A stretch of DNA of 64,000 nt, taken from Streptomyces sp. CBMA291 (GTDB taxonomy: Bacteria > Actinomycetota > Actinomycetes > Streptomycetales > Streptomycetaceae). Below are positions 49,502 through 57,595 of the stretch, piece by piece. A program made the position numbers and the translations under genes. The notes beneath the pieces are model-generated. The model worked only from the letters and a program-made list of their open reading frames with translations, did no database searches and was not told where the DNA came from. Position 1 is the stretch's first letter; each line of letters begins with the position of its first letter. The stretch spans positions 41,305-105,304 of the forward strand of contig NZ_MSJP01000089.1 in assembly GCF_014596525.1 (NCBI RefSeq), written 5' to 3'.

Positions 49502-50508
49502 GCACCCCGATCTTCGTCCAGGACGTCACCCTCCGCGACGGCATGCACGCCGTCCGGCACCGTATAAGCCCCGAGGACGTCCAACGCATCGTCGTGGCCC
49601 TGGACGAGGCCGGAGTCGACGCCATCGAGGTCGCCCACGGCGACGGCCTCGCCGGCGGCTCCGTCAACTACGGCCCCGGCTCCCACACCGACTGGGAGTG
49701 GATCGAGGCCGCCGCCTCCGTCCTCAAGCGCGCCCGCCTCACCACCCTGCTGCTGCCGGGCGTCGGCACCGTCCACGAACTCAAGCAGGCCTACGCCCTC
49801 GGCGTCCGCTCCGCACGGGTCGCCACCCACTGCACCGAAGCCGACGTCTCCGCCCAGCACATCGCCGCCGCCCGCGAACTCGGCATGGACGTCTCCGGCT
49901 TCCTGATGCTCTCCCACATGGCCGAACCCGAACAGCTCGCCCGCCAGGCCAAGCTGATGGAGTCCTACGGCGCCCACTGCGTCTACGTCACCGACTCCGG
50001 CGGCCGGCTGACGATGAACGACGTCGCCGCCCGGGTCCGCGCCTACCGCGACGTCCTCGACCCGGCCACCGAGATCGGCATCCACGCCCACGAGAACCTC
50101 TCGCTCTCCGTCGCCAACTCGGTGGTCGCGGTCGAGAACGGCGCCTACCGCGTCGACGCCTCGCTCGCCGGACACGGAGCGGGCGCGGGCAACTGCCCCA
50201 TCGAGGCCTTCGTCGCCGTCGCCGACCTCTCCGGTTTCCGGCACGGCTGCGACCTGGCCGGACTCCAGGACGCCGCCGACGACATCGTCCGCCCCCTCCA
50301 GGACCGCCCGGTCCGGGTCGACCGCGAAACCCTCACTCTCGGCTACGCGGGCGTCTACTCCAGCTTCCTGCGACACGCGGAAGCCGCCGCGCAGCGCTAC
50401 GAGGTCGATGTGCGCGCCATCCTGATGGAGTGCGGCCGACGCCGTCTGGTCGGCGGCCAGGAGGACATGATCGTCGACATCGCCCTCGGCCTGGCGGCCG
50501 CGCGCTGA
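49498..50508 (+). CDS. mhpE: 4-hydroxy-2-oxovalerate aldolase
   Basis: 336 aa from a GTG overlapping the dehydrogenase stop. HMG-CoA-lyase-like TIM barrel: FVQDVTLRDGMHAVRHRIS (metal Asp and catalytic Arg region), AIEVAHGDGLAGGSVNYG, YVTDSGGRLTMNDVAARV, GIHAHENLSLSVANSVVAVE (metal His pair) and DASLAGHGAGAGNCPIEAF. It splits 4-hydroxy-2-oxovalerate into pyruvate and acetaldehyde, which passes to the partner dehydrogenase. It is the last gene of the operon, with two strong hairpins directly downstream. Confidence 0.95.
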   Translation: MSTPIFVQDVTLRDGMHAVRHRISPEDVQRIVVALDEAGVDAIEVAHGDGLAGGSVNYGPGSHTDWEWIEAAASVLKRARLTTLLLPGVGTVHELKQAYALGVRSARVATHCTEADVSAQHIAAARELGMDVSGFLMLSHMAEPEQLARQAKLMESYGAHCVYVTDSGGRLTMNDVAARVRAYRDVLDPATEIGIHAHENLSLSVANSVVAVENGAYRVDASLAGHGAGAGNCPIEAFVAVADLSGFRHGCDLAGLQDAADDIVRPLQDRPVRVDRETLTLGYAGVYSSFLRHAEAAAQRYEVDVRAILMECGRRRLVGGQEDMIVDIALGLAAAR

Positions 50509-50522
50509 GACCGGGAAGGGAC

Positions 50523-50598
50523 GCCGGTCCGGACCCCCGACCGGACCGGCGCCCCGACCCCCGGTGGGCGGTCCGGACCCCCGGCCGGACCGCCCACC
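50523..50598 (+). terminator. Tandem hairpin terminators
   Basis: Two consecutive perfect stems: GCCGGTCCGG/CCGGACCGGC (50523-50550) and GGTGGGCGGTCCGG/CCGGACCGCCCACC (50563-50598), each with an ACCCCCG(A/G)-type loop. They share sequence, so they look like a duplicated hairpin ending the aldolase operon. Confidence 0.85.
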
Positions 50599-50702
50599 GC
50601 CCCTCCGGCGGCCCGGCACGGCCCGGCACGGCGCCGCACACGTGTCGACGAGGAGAAACACGAGGCTTGCGCCCCCCGTACATCACCGGTCAATATGGTT
50701 AC

Positions 50703-51263
50703 GTGCATCACGCCTTTCCCTGCGGGACACTCTGCCTGGACTTCGTCGGCACCCTGCGGGCCCGGCGTCACGCCGAACCCCTGGAGGGACTGGCCACGCC
50801 CGGACTCCTCGACGACTGGTTCACGGAATCCGGAATGCTCGACCTGCCCCCCTGCGCGACCGATGCCGAGGTGACCGTCGCCGTACGGCTGCGCGAGGCC
50901 ATCCACGCCCTCGTGTCCGCCCGCCTCGACGCCCGCCCGCTCCCCGCCGAGCAGCTCGCGGAGGTCAATCTGCACGCCTCCGGACCGCCCGTCACGGTAC
51001 GGCTGGGACCCGAGGGCGTCCTGCGCACGGGATCGGTCGCCCAGGGCCTCGCGACCCTGGCCCGTGAGGCGGCGCTCCTCCTCGGCGGAGACGACGCGGA
51101 GCTGCTGCGGGAGTGCGCCCGCCCCGATTGCGCCCAGGTCTACCTCGACCGCTCGCGCGGCCGCCGCCGCGAATGGTGCGCGATGCGGACCTGCGGAAAC
51201 CGCGTCAAGGCCGCCAACTACCGGGCCCGCCGACACCCCACCCGAAGCCGCCCCGCGTCCTGA
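50703..51263 (+). CDS. CGNR zinc-finger regulator
   Basis: 186 aa from the GTG at 50703 (MHHAFPCGTLCLDFVGTLRA). The N-terminal part is the ABATE-like domain that precedes CGNR fingers. The C-terminal part is the finger itself: LLRECARPDCAQVYLDRSRG, RRREWCAMRTCGNRVKAANY and RARR, with two CxxxxC-type pairs. It is probably a DNA-binding transcription factor. A TTG at 50667 with AGGAG upstream would add 12 residues, but codons there (CAA, TAT, GGT) have low GC3 unlike the gene, so the GTG is preferred. The AT-rich stretch just before it may be the promoter, possibly giving a leaderless transcript. Confidence 0.8.
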   Translation: MHHAFPCGTLCLDFVGTLRARRHAEPLEGLATPGLLDDWFTESGMLDLPPCATDAEVTVAVRLREAIHALVSARLDARPLPAEQLAEVNLHASGPPVTVRLGPEGVLRTGSVAQGLATLAREAALLLGGDDAELLRECARPDCAQVYLDRSRGRRREWCAMRTCGNRVKAANYRARRHPTRSRPAS

Positions 51264-51300
51264 AGCCGACCCGCAGCCCGTAGCCCTCAGTCCGTAGTCT

Positions 51301-51354
51301 GTAGCTCGGACTCGACCCGTAGCCCGGACTCGACCTGGAGCCCGGCCCCGATCC
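51301..51354. repeat. 18-bp tandem repeat, three units
   Basis: Units GTAGCTCGGACTCGACCC, GTAGCCCGGACTCGACCT and a diverged third, GGAGCCCGGCCCCGATCC, fill the gap between the convergent CGNR and SRPBCC genes. No role is visible. Confidence 0.65.
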
Positions 51355-51417
51355 GCAACCCGAGGCCGCCCCACCGCCCGGAAGCACCCCGAGGCTCGGC
51401 AAGCCGCGTCCCGGGCA

Positions 51418-51972
51418 TCACTCCCCGGCCTGCGGCGAACCGGACTCCGGCGAACCGGACTCCGCCGGGGACGACTCCGCCGGGGACGACTCCCCGGGCC
51501 GAGGGGCACCCTCCGACACTCTCGCGACCTGCGCGTGCCACATGTCGGCGAGATGGTTCAGCCACAGCTCGGACAGCACGTCGAGCGACTTCGGCGCGGC
51601 ACCGCGCACCACGTTCGCGGTCAACAGCCGGGTCCCCTCCTCGGTCGCGGTGATCAACCAGGACTGATACAGCCGCACCCCCGCACCGATCCCCAGCCAG
51701 CCGATCCGGCGCGGGGGCTCGTACTCGCCCACGAACACCTCGAACCGGTGCCCGTGCCACCGCACCTCGAAGATCTGCGCCAGCTTGTCGATGGACACCT
51801 CGGACACCTCGGGCGCCCACCGGGGCCAGCTGGACACATCGGTGAGCAGCGCGAACACCCGGTCCGCCGACGTCCGCACCAGGGCCTCACGCTCGAAATG
51901 ACCGTGCGCGTCGTCCGGCGAGAAACCGGCCGGCCAGTGCACGCCCGGATCGCCGTTCGTCGTCTCGTGCAT
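51418..51972 (-). CDS. SRPBCC (polyketide cyclase/dehydrase-like) family protein
   Basis: 184 aa from the ATG at 51972. FEREALVRTSADRVFALLTD and VSSWPRWAPEVSEVSIDKLA are the opening strand and helix of the START/Bet v1-like fold. EVRWHGHRFEVFVGEYEPP and RLYQSWLITATEEGTRLLTA continue the sheet, and SELWLNHLADMWHAQVARV is the long C-terminal helix. The last 25 residues are a Ser/Pro/Glu repeat (SSPAESSPAESGSPESGSP). The fold binds hydrophobic ligands; no polyketide synthase is nearby, so a lipid-transfer or stress role is as likely as a cyclase. Function unassigned. Confidence 0.72.
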   Translation of the reverse strand: MHETTNGDPGVHWPAGFSPDDAHGHFEREALVRTSADRVFALLTDVSSWPRWAPEVSEVSIDKLAQIFEVRWHGHRFEVFVGEYEPPRRIGWLGIGAGVRLYQSWLITATEEGTRLLTANVVRGAAPKSLDVLSELWLNHLADMWHAQVARVSEGAPRPGESSPAESSPAESGSPESGSPQAGE

Positions 51973-52138
51973 CCGATGTCCCTTTCGCACTGCTGCTCGA
52001 CTGTCGACGCGGTCACCGGGGAGGCGGCCGGGCAGGAAGAAGCCACCCCATTCTGGGCCCCGACACGGCGCCACGCCTGAGTCGAATGACTGATACGCCG
52101 CAGGGACACCACCCGTCACCTCCCCGACGACGGCCCGC

Positions 52139-54970
52139 TCACCGCCCGCCGCCCTCCTTCGGCAGAGACTCCAGGGCGTCCCGCAGCGCCGCCCGCGAAA
52201 CGATGCCCAGCTTGGGATAGATCTGATACAAATGCGCGCCCACCGTCCGGTGGGACAGGAAAAGCCGCTCGCCGATCTGCTTGTTGGTGAGCCCACCGGC
52301 CGCCAGCTCCGCGATGTGCAACTCCTGCGCCGTCAGGGACACCGACCGCGCAGGCGCGATCGCCGGACCCGCGTAACCGGTCGCCCGCAGCTCCGCCGTC
52401 GCCCGCGCCACCCACGGCGCCGCCCCCAACGCCTCGAAGGACTCCAACGCGGCGACCAACTGCCCCCTGGCCTCCCTCGTCGCCCGCCGCCGCCTGAGAT
52501 GCTCCCCGTGGAAGAGACGTACCCGGGCGACATCGAAAGGCCACTTCTCCACCTCCACCGAGGACAGCGCCCGCTCGAACAGGACGAGCGCCTCCTCCCC
52601 CCGCGCGGTCAGCGCCTCGCAGGCCAGGACCAGCATCCCCAACCGAGGCGACAACCCGGACATCGCGGACTCCCGCATCGCGGTCGCGTGCGCCTCGGCC
52701 TCGGCCGTCCGCCCCGTCCTGAGCGCCGCCTCCACCAGATCCATCGCGCTCCACAGGGCATGCGGGACAAACGGTGCCAGCACCCCGGGCGCACTGACCA
52801 CACTCGCATGCCGGAACGCGGCCTCGAAGTCACCACTCCCCAGCGCGCCCAACGCCTGCGCGTGCGCCGCGAAGTACCGGGCGCCATGGGCACCACGCGG
52901 GTTCGCCCAGCGCAGGATGTCCGCCACGAGCGCGTCACTCGTCCCCACCTCGCCCCGGGCCGCCGCCACGAGCGCCTGCACATACCGCAGTTCCCAGTCG
53001 AAGAAGTGATACCCGTGCTCCTCGCCCAGGGCGATCCCCTCACCGGCCAGCCGCATGGCATCGTCCCAGCGCCCCAGGTTGTAGGAGTCGAGCCCCAGAT
53101 GCATCAACGCGCCCAGATACCGCCGCACGGGCGCGCCGCCGCTCCGCCCATGCTCGACCAGCCGTAGCGAAGCCTCCCGCACCCGCGCCAGCCGGTCCGG
53201 ATAGACCGACGCCGTGCCGAGCCGCACCACACGCGTCGGATCGTCCCCGACCCGGGCGAGAAGCACATCCAGCCGCGCGAGCCCCTCCGGCCCGGTGCGC
53301 GCGGGATCACCGAAGGTCCGCGCCACCGTCCACAACAAGTCCGGCGGCGCGGGCGTCAGCCGGTCGAGCGCCCGGAACAACGGCTCCCACAACCGGGGAT
53401 CACCCCCGTACCAGCACAACAGGACCAGACTGTGCAGCGCGTCGACGAGTGCGTCGTCGGACGCCCGATAACCGTGGTCGCCGTTCTCGATCGCACCGAC
53501 GAGCAGCCCATGCGCCGTGCCGACGTCCCCGTCCTTGTTGATCAGAAGAAAAGCGGCCGCCGCCGCCGCGTGCAGCGAATCACGCCCCGACGGATCGGCC
53601 TGCCGCGCGTCGTCCAACAACCGCGAAGCGCCCGCCAGCTCACCACCCGCGTCCGTACCGATGTACGCCGCCTCGGCCAGCCGTCTGCTCTTGTCGGCCG
53701 GCAGCGGACTGAGCCCGGCGGCCCGCGTCAGCGCCATCACCGCACCCAGCGCGTCCCCACGCCGCATCCGCAGACGCGCGGCCTGCTCCAGCAGACCCGC
53801 GACCTCCTCGTCCGGCCCCACCGTCACCTCCCCCAGATGCCACGCACGCCGCTCCGGCCGATCACCGAGCGCCGCCGCCAACGCCCGGTGCGCCCGGTGC
53901 CGCTCCGCCGTCGTCGCCTGCGCCACCACGGCGGAACCGATCAACGGATGCCGGAAGGACAGCTTCCGGGTGTCAGCCGACACCACCACGAGCCGCTCCC
54001 GCTCGGCCGGAGCCAGGTCGTCGAACACGAGCCGCTCCCGTGCCGCCGGAGCCAGGCCGTCGAAGACCGCACGGCCCCGGACCGCCCCCTCGACCGGCGC
54101 GAGATCCCCCGTCCCGTCGAGCGCCGCGAACAGCAGCAGCTCACGGGTCGGGGCGGGCAGCCCGGCCACCCGGGAGACGAACATCGCCTGAAGCCGCTCA
54201 CTCAACGGCAGCACCGCGGGCACCGCCGTCAGCGTGGTCCGCTGCTCCCCGCTCAGAGCATCCGGAAGCTCGACGAGCGCCAGCGGATTGCCGTGCGCCT
54301 CGGCGACGATGCGCCGCCGCACCGCCGGGGACACATCGGGATGCGCGAGCGCGACCAACTCGGCCGACGCCATCTCGTCCAAGGGCCCGAGCCGATGCTC
54401 GGTCAGCCCGCTGGACTCGAAGAAACTGTCCGCACCGGAGCGGCAGGCCGCCACGAGACCGACCTTGCTGCCCACGAGCCGACGGGCCACGAACCCCAGC
54501 ACCCCCGTCGTCGCCCGGTCGAGCCACGGCAGGTCGTCGACGACCACGAGCAGCGGAGTGTCCCGGGAGATCAGCCGCAACAGCAGCAGCACGGCCGTCG
54601 AGGTCAGCAGCCGGTCGGGACTCGGCCCGCTCCCGATCCCCACCGCCACCCGCAGCGCCTCACGGTGCCCCTCGTCGAGGACCCCGAACTCGTCGAAGAG
54701 CGGCACCAGCAGCTGATTGAGCCCGGCATAGCCGATGTCCGCCTCGAACTGCACCCCCCGGGCCCGCAGCACCCGCCCGCCCCGCCGCACCGCGTCCTGC
54801 GCCAGCACGTCGAGCAGCGCCGTCTTGCCCACCCCCGCCTCACCGGTCAGCAGCAGCGCCGCACCCCGCACCACCGAGTCGTGGAAGAAGGAGCGGATGA
54901 ACGACAGATCCTCGTCGCGCCCGACCAACCGTGTCACGCCGAGCGGAGACCGGCGCTCCACCTCGTTCAT
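52139..54970 (-). CDS. Large ATP-binding LuxR-family (LAL) regulator
   Basis: 943 aa from the ATG at 54970 (MNEVERRSPLGVTRLVGRDE). Walker A LLTGEAGVGKTALLDVLAQD at about residue 42; Walker B LLVVVDDLPWLDRATTG at about 128, typical of STAND/AAA-like ATPases. The central 450 residues are helical repeats (TPR-like). The C-terminal LuxR helix-turn-helix reads LTAQELHIAELAAGGLTNKQ then IGERLFLSHRTVGAHLYQIY. LAL regulators usually activate a nearby pathway on binding a ligand and ATP. The adjacent rightward gene is SsgA-like and the leftward one SRPBCC-like, so the target is unclear. The start avoids a longer non-coding extension. Confidence 0.9.
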   Translation of the reverse strand: MNEVERRSPLGVTRLVGRDEDLSFIRSFFHDSVVRGAALLLTGEAGVGKTALLDVLAQDAVRRGGRVLRARGVQFEADIGYAGLNQLLVPLFDEFGVLDEGHREALRVAVGIGSGPSPDRLLTSTAVLLLLRLISRDTPLLVVVDDLPWLDRATTGVLGFVARRLVGSKVGLVAACRSGADSFFESSGLTEHRLGPLDEMASAELVALAHPDVSPAVRRRIVAEAHGNPLALVELPDALSGEQRTTLTAVPAVLPLSERLQAMFVSRVAGLPAPTRELLLFAALDGTGDLAPVEGAVRGRAVFDGLAPAARERLVFDDLAPAERERLVVVSADTRKLSFRHPLIGSAVVAQATTAERHRAHRALAAALGDRPERRAWHLGEVTVGPDEEVAGLLEQAARLRMRRGDALGAVMALTRAAGLSPLPADKSRRLAEAAYIGTDAGGELAGASRLLDDARQADPSGRDSLHAAAAAAFLLINKDGDVGTAHGLLVGAIENGDHGYRASDDALVDALHSLVLLCWYGGDPRLWEPLFRALDRLTPAPPDLLWTVARTFGDPARTGPEGLARLDVLLARVGDDPTRVVRLGTASVYPDRLARVREASLRLVEHGRSGGAPVRRYLGALMHLGLDSYNLGRWDDAMRLAGEGIALGEEHGYHFFDWELRYVQALVAAARGEVGTSDALVADILRWANPRGAHGARYFAAHAQALGALGSGDFEAAFRHASVVSAPGVLAPFVPHALWSAMDLVEAALRTGRTAEAEAHATAMRESAMSGLSPRLGMLVLACEALTARGEEALVLFERALSSVEVEKWPFDVARVRLFHGEHLRRRRATREARGQLVAALESFEALGAAPWVARATAELRATGYAGPAIAPARSVSLTAQELHIAELAAGGLTNKQIGERLFLSHRTVGAHLYQIYPKLGIVSRAALRDALESLPKEGGGR

Positions 54971-55252
54971 CGGACTGCCTCCCAGGCCCTGCCACCGGAC
55001 GAGCCCGGCACCGCGCCCCGGCCCCGTACCCCTCGACTTCGCCGGGTCATGCAACCACCCGGACGCGGAGCGTGTCCATGCCGGTACCGTCCGCCCGTCA
55101 GATGACGTACCGGTGGGCGGTACGCGGGCCAGGCGGCGGGATGCGGGCGCCGGGGACGCGGTACGGGCCGGGTCAGGTGACGGATGGCGGGGCGGGGCCG
55201 GTGCGGAAGAGTCGGGGTGACGATTCAGGCACCACGGAAGGGGCTTTCCGTC

Positions 55253-55717
55253 ATGAACGGCGAACAGACCGGCGCCCGGACGGACCGGGCGGGGGAGTCG
55301 TCGGTCCTCCGGCTGGGCATCCGACGGGTGCTGGACGGCGTCCCGCTCCAGCCCGTCAGGGCCGAGTTCCGGTTCGACCCGGCGTCGCCGATGGTGGTGT
55401 CGGCGACCTTCACCCCGTGGCGCGGCCGGGGAGTGACCTGGCGCATCGGCCGCGAGCTGCTGTACCGGGGGCTGTACGAGGAGAGCGGCGAAGGCGATGT
55501 ACAGGCGTGGCCGGTACGGGGCGAGCACGCCGAGACGGCATGGCTGCTGCTGGAGTCACGGACGAGCAGCGCGGTGTTCGAACTGCCCGTCGTGGAACTG
55601 GAGGAGTGGCTGGACGCCACGTACGGAATGGTGCCGGAGGAGACGGAAGGGGACGTGCTGGACTGGGACGCCTTCCTCGGCGGACTACTGGACGACCGCG
55701 AACGGCCCGGCGACTGA
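55253..55717 (+). CDS. SsgA-like sporulation/cell-division protein (SALP)
   Basis: 154 aa from the ATG at 55253 (GGAAGGGG upstream). The core PVRAEFRFDPASPMVVSATF, TPWRGRGVTWRIGRELLYRG, LYEESGEGDVQAWPVR and SAVFELPVVELEEWLDATYG matches SsgA/SsgB-type proteins (RxEFRYDPxxPxxV, ARxLLxxGL, GxGDV). These are found only in morphologically complex actinomycetes and guide septum placement or peptidoglycan remodelling during sporulation. The acidic tail (DDRERPGD) is short. It is divergent from the LAL regulator. Which SALP subgroup it belongs to cannot be decided by eye. Confidence 0.85.
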   Translation: MNGEQTGARTDRAGESSVLRLGIRRVLDGVPLQPVRAEFRFDPASPMVVSATFTPWRGRGVTWRIGRELLYRGLYEESGEGDVQAWPVRGEHAETAWLLLESRTSSAVFELPVVELEEWLDATYGMVPEETEGDVLDWDAFLGGLLDDRERPGD

Positions 55718-55814
55718 CCGCACCCGACACCTGTGCGGGTCGGGCGCCGACGACCCCCACCGCGCGGGGAGGTGGGGCATGTGAACTGCTGCCGGGCCCG
55801 CGGCGTACGCGGTA

Positions 55815-56393
55815 TCAGCCCCGTCCGCCCGCCGGCGCGCGGCGACCGGGTTCGGCGGCGGTGTACATGACGGACCGCTGCTGCTTGTGGCGCTGGACGA
55901 GGCCCTTGGCCACGAGCGACTCCAGGGCGTTGCGTACGACCTGCGGGGTGGGGGCGCGGTCCGGGTGCAGCGCCATCAGCTCGTCCCGCAGCTCCTTCGC
56001 GAGACGCGGCTCCTCGTGCCCGCCGAGCAGGGACAGCAACAGATCGCCGAGCAACGGCCGGGACGTGCCCTTCGCAGCGGTCCGGGCCGTCCTCCCCGTC
56101 CCCGTCGGACGCCGCGAAGGCGCGACGGCGGAGGAGGAGGCGGCGGGCGCCCGGTGTGACACCGACCCGGCGAGCGAGGGCTCCTCCTGGGCCTGCTCGG
56201 GCAGAGGAGAGGGATCGGACAGGCCCTCGTACCGCTCGGCGAGTTCGAGGATGTCGACAAGCAGGGCTTCCTCCTGCCTCAGCATCCTGAGCGTCTCGGC
56301 CAACTCCTGCTGGCGCCGGCGGTTCTCCTCCAGATCCGACGAGGCCTGGTCGACGAGCCGCGCTCGGAGCGTGGGGGCTGATGAGCTGGTCAC
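55815..56393 (-). CDS. Coiled-coil protein with C-terminal winged-helix-like part
   Basis: About 192 aa from the GTG at 56393, placed eight bases after GGGAG; an ATG at 56429 would add 12 residues. Residues 10-55 form a charged coiled coil (DLEENRRRQQELAETLRMLR). A Pro/Ser/Thr/Arg-rich linker follows. The C-terminal 80 residues look like a winged helix (HEEPRLAKELRDELMALHPD; TPQVVRNALESLVAKGLVQR; HKQQRSVMYTAAE), suggesting DNA binding. It may be a dimeric transcription factor. I do not recognise a named family. It is convergent with the SsgA-like gene. Confidence 0.7.
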   Translation of the reverse strand: MTSSSAPTLRARLVDQASSDLEENRRRQQELAETLRMLRQEEALLVDILELAERYEGLSDPSPLPEQAQEEPSLAGSVSHRAPAASSSAVAPSRRPTGTGRTARTAAKGTSRPLLGDLLLSLLGGHEEPRLAKELRDELMALHPDRAPTPQVVRNALESLVAKGLVQRHKQQRSVMYTAAEPGRRAPAGGRG

Positions 56394-56576
56394 ACCGTTC
56401 ACTCCCTGGCAATGGACGACGCTGCGCATGATACCTACACCATGGCAGCCACGCGGGAGACACGGAACACCTCTCTCCGAAATAACCGCCTTGACCGGTT
56501 ACGAAGGGAGCCGGATAGTGGTCTCGCACGGACAGTGAGTGGAACGCGACCCATGAGACGACAAGGGAGACCGGCC

Positions 56577-56771
56577 ATGAACAGGGACGTCACGGGGGAT
56601 CCGGCAGCGGCGGCACGCCACGAGCGCTTCGGCAGGCTTCCCGAGCGGATCCGATTCGAGGACATGACCGAAGAGCAGGAGACCGGGCCGAACTCGGGCG
56701 TGCCCGAGACTTACGACCCGGAAGGCACGTGGAACCACCTCCCCTTCCTGGGCCTGGGCCTGGTGCTGTAG
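56577..56771 (+). CDS. Small acidic protein, 64 aa
   Basis: Starts MNRDVTGDPAAAARHERFGR with AAGGGAGA upstream, then LPERIRFEDMTEEQETGPNS and ends ETYDPEGTWNHLPFLGLGLVL. The AARHxRxGRLPxRIxxEDM pattern is one I associate with short Streptomyces proteins of unknown role that often sit near regulators. The hydrophobic, glycine-leucine C-terminus after an acidic leader also resembles a precursor peptide, but no modification enzyme is encoded nearby. No signal peptide. Function unknown. Confidence 0.6.
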   Translation: MNRDVTGDPAAAARHERFGRLPERIRFEDMTEEQETGPNSGVPETYDPEGTWNHLPFLGLGLVL

Positions 56772-56890
56772 CACCCCCTCGCACACCCGCCCGCGAAGGC
56801 ACGACGCACGGCCCACCCCACCCGCGGCGATACACATGTGCGGGCACACCGAACGAGACAAGCACACACGTTTCCTCCGACCATCGGCAC

Positions 56891-56927
56891 CGAGGTGCCC
56901 GCCTCCCCCGGGGAGACGGGCACCTCG
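56891..56927. terminator. Bidirectional hairpin terminator
   Basis: CGAGGTGCCCG / CGGGCACCTCG (11 bp) encloses a self-complementary TCCCC/GGGGA inner stem. It lies between the small acidic-protein gene and the convergent inhibitor-like gene. Confidence 0.8.
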
Positions 56928-56952
56928 ACACATCAGGGCCCCTGCCGCGCGA

Positions 56953-57351
56953 TCAGCTCCAGGTACGAATGGAGGAGATCGTGTCGTTGTACGGGTAGTT
57001 GAGCGTGTTCCACGTGAAGTTGTTCTGGAAGACGCCCTGGATACCCGTGAAGTTGTTGTCGTTCCACGTGTAGAGCGTCTTGGCGTTCTGGATCTGGATC
57101 GAGGAGATCGCGTCCTGCAAGTACTCGACCCCGGAGCTGGAGTTCTCCCACTTACCGAGATCGGGCGAGTAGGGGTCGTTGCCGACCGACCACCAATTGC
57201 AGTGCTGAAGGTTGTAGTCACGGCACAGCGACCACCCGTTGGCCGTCGCCGTGGCCGAAGCCTGAGGGGCGAGAGCGAGCGAGGCGACGCCGAGCGCCGA
57301 TGCGGCCATGGCGAGCGCGGCCAGCGACTTCGATCGGATCGGGAAACGCAT
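56953..57351 (-). CDS. Secreted peptidase-inhibitor family I36-like (beta/gamma-crystallin fold) protein
   Basis: 132 aa from the ATG at 57351, with GGAGG six bases upstream. Signal peptide SLAALAMAASALGVASLAL, cleaved near ASA. The mature part of about 95 residues has NGWSLCRDYNLQHCNWWSVG and LYTWNDNNFTGIQGVFQNNF, the latter the crystallin-like Y/W-x-x-x-x-F-x-G strand pattern, ending SSIRTWS. Family I36 includes the Streptomyces metalloproteinase inhibitor SMI, but many members have not been tested. The two cysteines probably form one disulfide. The Asn-rich composition is unusual for the region. It is monocistronic. Confidence 0.78.
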   Translation of the reverse strand: MRFPIRSKSLAALAMAASALGVASLALAPQASATATANGWSLCRDYNLQHCNWWSVGNDPYSPDLGKWENSSSGVEYLQDAISSIQIQNAKTLYTWNDNNFTGIQGVFQNNFTWNTLNYPYNDTISSIRTWS

Positions 57352-57595
57352 GGTCAACCTCCGTGGATCGGAATCGGATGTCGTGCGGATGAGACGTCGG
57401 AACGTGCTTCTGCTCCCCGGTGGCCGCCGAAGCGGGCTCGGGCGACCACCGGAAACCTGGAGGGCGACCGCACCAGGGCGGCCACGTCCGGCCGAGCGAC
57501 CTCAAGGGCGTACGACCCCGGGGACGCCTGGCCCCGTGGATGACTGGCCCCGGGATGCGTGCCCCCAGAGATACGTGGCCTCGGGGTGTACGGCC

